Shown: positions 57,435 through 64,000 of the stretch, in pieces
Numbering within the stretch: position 1 is the stretch's first letter
Layout of the letters: the number at the start of each line of letters is the position of its first letter
Origin: Streptomyces tuirus
GTDB taxonomy: Bacteria; Actinomycetota; Actinomycetes; Streptomycetales; Streptomycetaceae
Assembly (NCBI GenBank): GCA_018195615.1
Contig: JAGTPG010000002.1
Coordinates: 3,724,501-3,788,500 of the forward strand
Length of the DNA: 64,000 bases
Direction: 5' to 3'
The notes under the pieces: generated by a model
Databases searched by the model: none
What the model saw: only the letters and a program-made list of their open reading frames with translations
What the model was told of the DNA's origin: nothing
Position numbers and translations under genes: made by a program

Positions 57435-59695
57435 ATGGATGGCCTCTTGCCCAGGTTCAGTGTCATTGTCCCGCGTACCAGGTTCAGGCGTACCTGCACG
57501 AGTGCCTCGAATCGGTGCTCACCCAATCCTGTCCCGATCTGGAACTGATCGTCGTCGACGACTGCTCGCCGGACGCGTGCGGCGCGATCATCGACGAGTT
57601 CGCCGCCCGCGACGCGCGCGTCCTGCCCGTCCACCTGCCGGAGAACGTCGGTCTGGGCCCGCCCGCAACGCCGGCGTGGCACACGCCGGCGGCGACTACC
57701 TGCTGTTCCTGGACGCCGACGACACCTTCACGCCCGACGCGCTGCGGTCGATCGCGGACCGGCTGAAGGAGACGGGCGACCCGGACGTCCTGGTCTTCGA
57801 CTACGCGCGGACCTACTGGACGGGCGAGGCCGTCCGCAACCAGGCCGCCCTCCAGCTCACCGAGCAGGGCCCGGCCCCGTTCCGGCTGGAGGACCGGCCA
57901 GGACTGCTGAGGCTGCTGATGGTCGCCTGGAACAAGGCCTACCGGCGGGAGTTCGTCGAGGAGCAGGGTTCCTCTTCCCGCCCGGGTACTACGAGGACAC
58001 GCCGTGGACGTACCCGGTGCTGATGACCGCGGAGTCGATCGCCACCCTCGACCGGGTCTGCGTGCACTACCGGCAGCGACGGCAGGGCAGCATCCTGCGC
58101 ACCACCAGCGAGCGACACTTCGACGTCTTCGAGCAGTACGACCGGGTCTTCGCCTACCTGGACGAGCGCCCCCAACTGGCCCGCTGGCGGCCGGTGTTGT
58201 TCCGCCGCATGGTCCATCACCTGGCGATCGTGTACTCCCGGCGGGACCGGCTGCCGCACGGTTCGCGGGCGCGCTTCATGCGCCGGGCCCGCGCCCACTG
58301 CCGCCGCTACCGCACCCCGGGCGCGACCGTCCCCTGCGCGCCCGTGTGCACCACACCCTCATCCGCTTCGGCCTGCACCGCACCTACCGCACGCTCCAGC
58401 TGGCGTCGGCCCTGCAGCGCGCCGCCGCCCGGACCGCCGGGAAGGTGCTGCGGGGCTTGAGGTCCGCCGCGCTCAGGGTCCACTACCGCCTCCAGCGCTG
58501 CCTCCCGCTGCGCACCGACCGGGCCGTCTTCGCCGCGTACGACGGCCGCGGCCACAGCTGCAACCCGGGTGCGCTGGAGACGGCGTTCCGGGACCTCGCG
58601 CCGCACATCCGCACCGCGTGGATCGCCCGTCCCGAGCACCACCACACGACCCCGCCGGGCCCGCGCCGCATCGTCCCCGGCACGGCCGCCTACTGGACGG
58701 CGCTCGCCCGGTCCGCCTACCTGGTCAGCAACACCGACTTCGACCACCGCCTGGTCAAGCGGCGGGGCCAGGTCATCGTCCAGACCGGGCAGGGCACCCC
58801 GCTGGGGCACATCGGCCTCGACCTGCAGGAACGCCCGGCAGCCGCCCGCGGCAGGGACTTCGCCCGGCTGCTCAGGGGCGTCGACCAGTGGGACTACGTG
58901 CTGTCCGCCAACCGCCACACGACCCTCACCCATGAGCGGGCCCACCCGGGCCGCTACACGACGCTGGAGTACGGCTACCCCCGCAACGACGTGTTCCGGA
59001 CGGCGACCGCGGCGGACGTGGCCCGGCTGCGCGCCTCGCTGGGCATCCCGGAGGGCACGGTGGCGATCCTGTACGCGCCGACCCGCCGCGACTACCGCCG
59101 CTCCCAGCGCCGCAGCCTCGACCTCCAGCGGATCGTGCGCCGCCTGGGCCCGCGCTTCGTCGTGCTGGCCCGCGCCCACCACGCCTACGGCGCCCCGCTG
59201 ACCGGCACCTGCGGCAGGGTCGTCGACGTCAGCGACCACCCGAGCGTGGAGTCACTGTGCCTGGCCTCGGACGCCCTGGTCACGGACTATTCGTCGCTGA
59301 TGTTCGACTACGCCAACCTGGACCGGCCGATCGTGATCCACGCCGACGACTGGGAAGCGTACGAGGCGGCCCGCGGCACCTACTTCGACCTGCGGTCCTT
59401 CCCGCCGGGCGCGGTCGCCCGCAGCGAGGACGAGCTGATCGACATCTTCGCCACCGGCCACTGGCGCGGCTCCCGGTCGGCCCAGCTGCGCTCGGCGTTC
59501 CGTGAGCGGTTCTGCACGTACGACGACGGCCGGGCCGCCGAGCGGGTCGTACGCCGGGTCGTCCTCGGGGAGTCGGACCTGCCGCCGGTCGTGCCGCTGG
59601 AGGAGCGCCGTCCGGTGCCGTCGGCGGCCTCGTCGGCGCGCGAGCCGCTCACCACGGTGCCGGCCGGGTCCGCCGTCGTCACCGACCGCGTATGA
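57435..59695 (+). CDS. Family 2 glycosyltransferase fused to TagF-like glycerophosphotransferase (four apparent frameshifts)
   Basis: About 754 residues after restoring bases at 57470-57472, 57658-57660, 57966-57968 and 58331-58334. The N-terminal 250 residues are GT2 (LPRFSVIVP, VVDDCSPD, ARNAGVAHAGGDYLLFLDADD, AWNKAYRREFV). The C-terminal half is CDP-glycerol glycerophosphotransferase-like: VIVQTGQGTPLGHIGLD, YGYPRNDVF, YAPTRRDYRR, VDVSDHPSVESLCLASDALVTDYSSLMFDYA, IHADDWEAYE. Such proteins build phosphate-linked wall polymers at the membrane. ATG 57435 is chosen as it is in frame with the GT2 start; TTG 57447 is possible. Confidence 0.82.
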
Positions 59696-59849
59696 ACACG
59701 TTTCTCGCTCCGGGGAGTCCGCATGCCCTCCAGTCCGTCGCGGCCGACACCCAGCCGGCCGACCTCCTGGCGTCCGTCCGGACGGCCGGGACGCCGCAGC
59801 ACCGCGTGAGGCCGCCCCGCTCCTGAAGACCCTCGACAGAAAGAGCAGA

Positions 59850-62036
59850 ATGCCCCGCTTCAGCATCGTCGTTCCGTCCCATGGGGTCGCGGGCCGGCTG
59901 TCCCAGGCGCTGGACTCGATTCTCGGCCAGTCGTTCGGCGACTTCGAGCTGATCCCCGTGTGCGACGCACCCGACTCACCAGCCGCGGACGTCGTCGCCG
60001 GGTACGCCGAGCGGGACTCCCGGGTGACGCCGGTGGACTCGCCGCCGTCGGCCGGTCTGGCCGGGGCCCGCAACACCGGGCTGCGAGCGGCGGTCGGCGG
60101 CCATGTGCTGTTCCTCGACGGGGACGACGTCCTGGTCCCGGGGCGCTGGCGGCGCTGGACGCCCGGCTGAGCGAGGTCGGCGACGTGGACGTCCTGTACT
60201 TCGAGCACGAGCGCACCCCCTGGTGGGAGGGCGAGCCGACCAACCCGGCCGCGCTCCTGCTGGCCGGTACGCCGGACGGCGCCTTCTCCCCGACCGGGCG
60301 CCGGAGCTGACGGGCGTGGCGCTGCCGGCGTGGAGCGCGGTCCACCGCCGTGCCTTCCTGACGGAGCAGGGCATCGTCTTCCCGGGGACCACTACACCGA
60401 CGTCGGGTTCGGCGGGCTGGTGGCCCTGCTTGCGGAGCGGGTGGCGGCCCTGCGCACCGTCGTGGTCCGGCACCTGCTGCGCCGGCAGGGCAACCGCCTC
60501 AACCACCCGGGCGAGCACCACGCCGAGCTGCTCGACCAGACGGAGCTGGTGCTGACCCGGGCCGGGGAGCAGGGGCTGTCGCCGGACCGGCTGAAGCCGC
60601 TGTTCGAGCAGCTCTTCGCCGCCGTGCTCAAGACCGCCGCCCACCCGCGGCGGCTGCCGGCCGGACGCCGTGCCTTCTTCCGCCGGGCGAGCGGGCTCTA
60701 CCGGCGGCACCGGCCCGCCGGCTACCGGGCGCCCGGCGGCAGCCTCGGCGTCCAGCACCGGCTGCTGGCGGCCGGGTCGTACACGGCGTTCCGCACGCTG
60801 CGTGCCGCCAACCGCGGGGCGGCGCGGGCCGCCGCGCTGCTCCCCCGGCCCCGCGGGCTGCGCACCCGCCTGCGGTACGCGGCCCAGCTGCGCCGACCGC
60901 TCGACGAGAACCTCGCCGTGTACTGCGCGTACTGGGCCGCGGCTACGCCTGCAGCCCGGCCGCGATCCACGCCCGGGCCGGGAACTCGCCCCGCATCTGC
61001 GCTCGGTGTTCCTGGTGGAACCGGAGGCGGTGGCCGGCATGCCTCAGGACGTGGAGTACGCGGTGATCGGCAGCCGGAAGTACTGGGAGGTACTGGCCCG
61101 CGCCAAGTACCTCGTCAACAACGCCAACTTCGCGGACGCCGTCGTCAAACGCCCCGGCAGCGTGCACCTGCAGACCCAGCACGGCACTCCGCTGAAGAAG
61201 ATGGGCGTCGACCAGGCGACCTACCCCGTGGTGGCCGCGGCGACCGGGAGTTTCGCCAAGCTGCTGGCGCGGATCGACCGCTGGGACTACAACCTCACCT
61301 CCAACCGCCACTCCACCGAGATGTGGGAGCGGGCGTTCCCCGGCGCCCACGAGATCCTCGAGTACGGCTATCCGCGCAACGACGTGTACTGCACCGCGTC
61401 CGCCGAGGACGTCGCCCGCGTCCGCGGGGAACTGGGCGTCCCCGAGGGGAAGAAGGCCCTGCTCTACGCCCCACGCACCGCGACTACGCCACCGGCTTCG
61501 CGTCGGGCCTGGACCTGGCGGAGTTCTGCGAGGCGATCGGGGACGACTACGTGGTGCTGCTGCGCGCCCACTACTTCTACGACCAGGGGAAGAGCCGGGG
61601 CGGCGGCCGGATCATCGACGTGACCGGGCACCGCTCCTCGGAGGACGTGTGCCTGGCCGCGGACGCGCTGATCACCGACTACTCGTCGATCATGTTCGAC
61701 TACGCCAACCTGGACCGGCCGATCGTCGTGTACGCCGACGACTGGGACGTCTACCGGGAGATCCGGGGCGTCTACTTCGACCTGATGCGGCTGCCGCCCG
61801 GCCGGATCGCCCGTACGCCCGAGGAACTGGCGGCGCTCTTCCGCGACGGCGGCTGGGCGGACGAGTCGGCCGCGACCCTGCGCGCCGCGTTCCGGGAGCG
61901 CTTCTGCCAGTTCGACGACGGGCGGGCCGCCGAGCGCGTCGTACGCCGGGTGCTGCTGGGGGAGCCGCCCGAGTCGATCCCGCCCGTGATCCGCTCGCGG
62001 AGCGCGTCCCGGCCCCCGCCGCCGCCACCCTCGTAA
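59850..62036 (+). CDS. Second GT2/TagF-like fusion (six apparent frameshifts)
   Basis: About 730 residues after restoring bases near 60140-60143, 60296-60298, 60384-60387, 60934-60936, 60975-60982 and 61469-61472. GT2 part: MPRFSIVVPSHGVAGRLSQALDSILGQSFGDFELIPV, GARNTGLRAAVGGHVLFLDGDD. Transferase part: VHLQTQHGTPLKKMGVDQ, LTSNRHSTEMWERAFPG, EYGYPRNDV, LLRAHYFYDQG, CLAADALITDYSSIMFDYA. The GT2 acidic motif (VCDAPDSP instead of VDDxSPD) is altered, so the first half may have a different or lost activity. It follows the first fusion by 154 bases, same strand. Confidence 0.8.
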
Positions 62037-62052
62037 GGAGCTGACCGAAGAA

Positions 62053-64000
62053 GTGCCCCGCTTCAGCATCATCGTCCCCGTCTACAAGGTGCAGGGCTAT
62101 CTGCGCGAGTGCCTCGCCTCGGTGCTCGGCCAGTCGTACGGCGACTTCGAGGTGGTCGCCGTGGACGACCGCTCGCCCGACGGCAGCGGAGCGATCCTCG
62201 ACGAGTACGCCGCCCGCGACGCCCGGGTCCGGGTGCTGCACCTGCCCGAGAACGTCGGTCTGGGCGGGGCCCGCAACGCCGGTCTCGATCAGGCGGCCGG
62301 CGACTACGTCCTGTTCCTCGACAGCGACGACCACTACACGCCGGGCCTGCTGGCCGCGGTCGCCGCGCGGCTGGAAACGACCGGCGACCCGGACATCCTG
62401 GTCTTCGACCACGTGCGCACGTACTGGTGGGGCCGGGGCGGGCGCAGTGAGGCGGCGGACCTGCTGGCCGCGGCGGGCACGGAGACGTTCCGCATCCGGG
62501 AGAGCCCGGGTACCTGAACCTGTTCCTGGTCGCCTGGAACAAGGCCTACCGGCGGTCCTTCTTCCAGGAGCACGGCCTCCGGTACGCGCCGGGCTGTACG
62601 AGGACGCGCCGGTCACCTACCGGTCGATGGTGCTGGCGGACCGGATCGCCTGCCTGGACCGGATCGGGGTGGAGTACCGGCAGCGCCGGCAGGGGGCGAT
62701 CACCAAGACGCCGGGGCGCCGGCACTTCGAGATCTTCCCGCAGTACGAGGGCTGTTCGCGTTCCTGGAGCGGCGCTCCGACCTGGACTGGGCGCGTCCGC
62801 TGCTGCTGGAGCGGGCGCTGGACCACATGCTGTTCGTGCTGGCCCGCGAGGACCGGGTGCGGCCCGCCGACCGGGTGACTTCTACCGGGAGATCCGTTCC
62901 TTCCACCGCCGCCACCTTCCGAGGGCGGTTTCGAGGAGCCCGGCGGCTGGCGCGGGGTCGAGATGCGGCTGCTGGCCTCGGCGCCCTACGCGTCGTACGC
63001 GGCGGTGCGCGGTCTGCGGGAGCTGCGCGGGCCGCCCTGGCCGGGAAGCGGCGGGTGGCGCGGAAGACGTCGGAGACCGCCCAGCGCACCTGGTACCGGG
63101 CCCAGTCGAGGCGCGCCCTCGATCCGCACCTCGCCGTGTACTCGGCGACCCACCACCGGGGCGTCTGCGGCGACCCGGCCGCGATCCACGCCAAGGCCCG
63201 TGAGATCGCCCCGCACATCCACGGCGTGTGGGTGGTCCGGGAGGACGCCGTGGACGCGCTGCCGCCCGGCATCGACCATGTGACACCCGGCTCCCGGCGC
63301 TACCACGAGGTGATGGCGAGGGCCACGTACTGGGTGAACAACGTCAACTGGCCCGGCACCCTCGCGAAGCGGCCCGGCAGTGTCCACATCCACACCCACC
63401 AGGGCACCCCGCTCAAGTACATGGGCGCCGACCTGCTGACCAAGCCGGGCGCCCGGCACGGCTTCGACGTGCCGCAGATGCTGCGCCGGGCCGACCGCTG
63501 GGACTACAGCCTGGTCGCCGGGCGGCACGCGGAGCGGGCCTGGGAGCGGGCCTACCCGTGCCACTTCACCTCGCTGCGGACCGGCAGCCCGCGCAACGAC
63601 GTCCTGGTCGGCGCGGGGCCGGAGCGGGGCCGGGAGGTGCGCGAGCGGCTCGGCATCCCCGCCGGGCACACGGTCGTGCTGTACGCGCCGACCCGCCGCG
63701 ACTACCGGCGCGGCGGCCACGTCGACCGGTTCGACCCGGCCCGGTTCGCGGCGGACCTCGGCCCCGGCCACACCCTCGTCGTGCGCCTGCACCCCTCGCT
63801 GGCCGGGGTGTGGCGCGCCGCCTGGGGCTGGCCGACCTGCACCAGCGGGGCGTGCTGGTGGACGCGACGGACGAACCGCAGGTGGCGGACGTGATGCTCG
63901 CCTCCGACGTACTGGTCACCGACTACTCCGCCCTGATGTTCGACTACGTCCTCCTCGACCGGCCGGTCGTCGTCCACGCCGACGACTGGGGCGCGTTCGC
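62053..64000 (+). CDS. Third GT2/TagF-like fusion, cut by window end (seven apparent frameshifts)
   Basis: GTG 62053 has AAGGAG about ten bases before it and is 16 bases past the previous gene. Breaks are near 62505-62510, 62591-62593, 62749-62751, 62873-62875, 62919-62924, 63029-63037 and 63810-63813. GT2 part: PRFSIIVPVYKVQGYLRECLASVLGQSYGDFEVVAVDDRSPDGSG, ARNAGLDQAAGDYVLFLDSDD. Transferase part: VHIHTHQGTPLKYMGAD, YAPTRRDYRRGGHVD, LVVRLHPSLAG, VLVTDYSALMFDYVLLDRP. The GT2 acidic motif is intact here, unlike in the second copy. The 3' end lies outside the window. Confidence 0.8.

Noticed and set aside
57435-64000. Phase-variable glycosyltransferases switching by homopolymer slippage
   Set aside because: There are 17 breaks, all fitting lost bases and spread along all three genes; a switch would use one or two long runs. 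The same error type affects housekeeping-type genes elsewhere in the window.
1-64000. CRISPR arrays, insertion sequences, prophage or tRNA genes
   Set aside because: No regularly spaced direct repeats with unique spacers, no transposase or integrase motifs and no tRNA cloverleaf other than tmRNA were seen.

Overview
The window is chromosomal DNA of a Streptomyces species, close in gene order to S. coelicolor. The evidence is very high G+C with strong third-position bias, GTG/TTG starts, and a run of recognisable actinomycete genes: murA, hup, NAD malic enzyme, HelD-type helicase, rsuA, sigU, a HemD-regulator fusion, narK, ssrA/smpB, ftsEX, prfB, pkaB/pkaA and an agl3EFG-like transporter. No CRISPR array, phage, insertion sequence or tRNA gene was seen.

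Layout. 1-1.1 kb: end of a SUKH-4-like immunity gene. 1.3-7.7 kb: minus-strand operon for a divergent molybdenum hydroxylase (FAD, 2Fe-2S and molybdopterin subunits, P-loop kinase). 7.9-12.9 kb: ABC importer plus GH20 hexosaminidase, with a DasR-like site at its promoter. 13.1-16.2 kb: DUF3039, YqgE, murA and HU. 16.5-22.2 kb: malic enzyme with an upstream structured RNA, HelD helicase, RsuA and SigU. 22.3-27.8 kb: CGNR protein, HemD-regulator, NarK and two membrane proteins. 27.8-30.7 kb: cassette around a type VII-like secreted protein. 30.8-35.5 kb: acyltransferase, deacetylase-glycosyltransferase fusion and a membrane-anchored Pro-rich protein. 35.7-39.5 kb: DUF2637 protein, a small protein and a GH31 alpha-xylosidase with a LacI-type operator. 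39.6-46.1 kb: tmRNA, SmpB, S41 protease, FtsX, FtsE, a zinc-ribbon protein, an LAETG surface protein and RF2. 46.2-53.4 kb: kinases PkaB and PkaA, then a divergent FHA-FtsK-like protein. 53.6-57.3 kb: agl3EFG-like sugar importer. 57.4-64 kb: three tandem glycosyltransferase/glycerophosphotransferase fusions, the last cut by the window end.

Sequence quality matters for every reader. Fifteen genes are broken by what I count as 37 frameshifts. In each gene the frame change fits only missing bases (one per break), nearly all in or beside C or G runs, and adding the bases back gives whole codon counts and family-like proteins. I treat them as under-called homopolymers and annotate the genes as CDS across the breaks.

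Themes: chitin/alpha-glucoside/xyloside sugar uptake with local operators; envelope polymer synthesis and surface display; phospho-signalling (PkaA, PkaB, FHA-FtsK); and the trans-translation and cell-division block. The least explained items are the terminator-ended structured RNA before the malic enzyme gene, the divergent active site and repeat-rich Fe-S subunit of the molybdenum hydroxylase, the type VII-like cassette, the duplicated murA 3' end, and the tandem GT2-TagF-like fusions.
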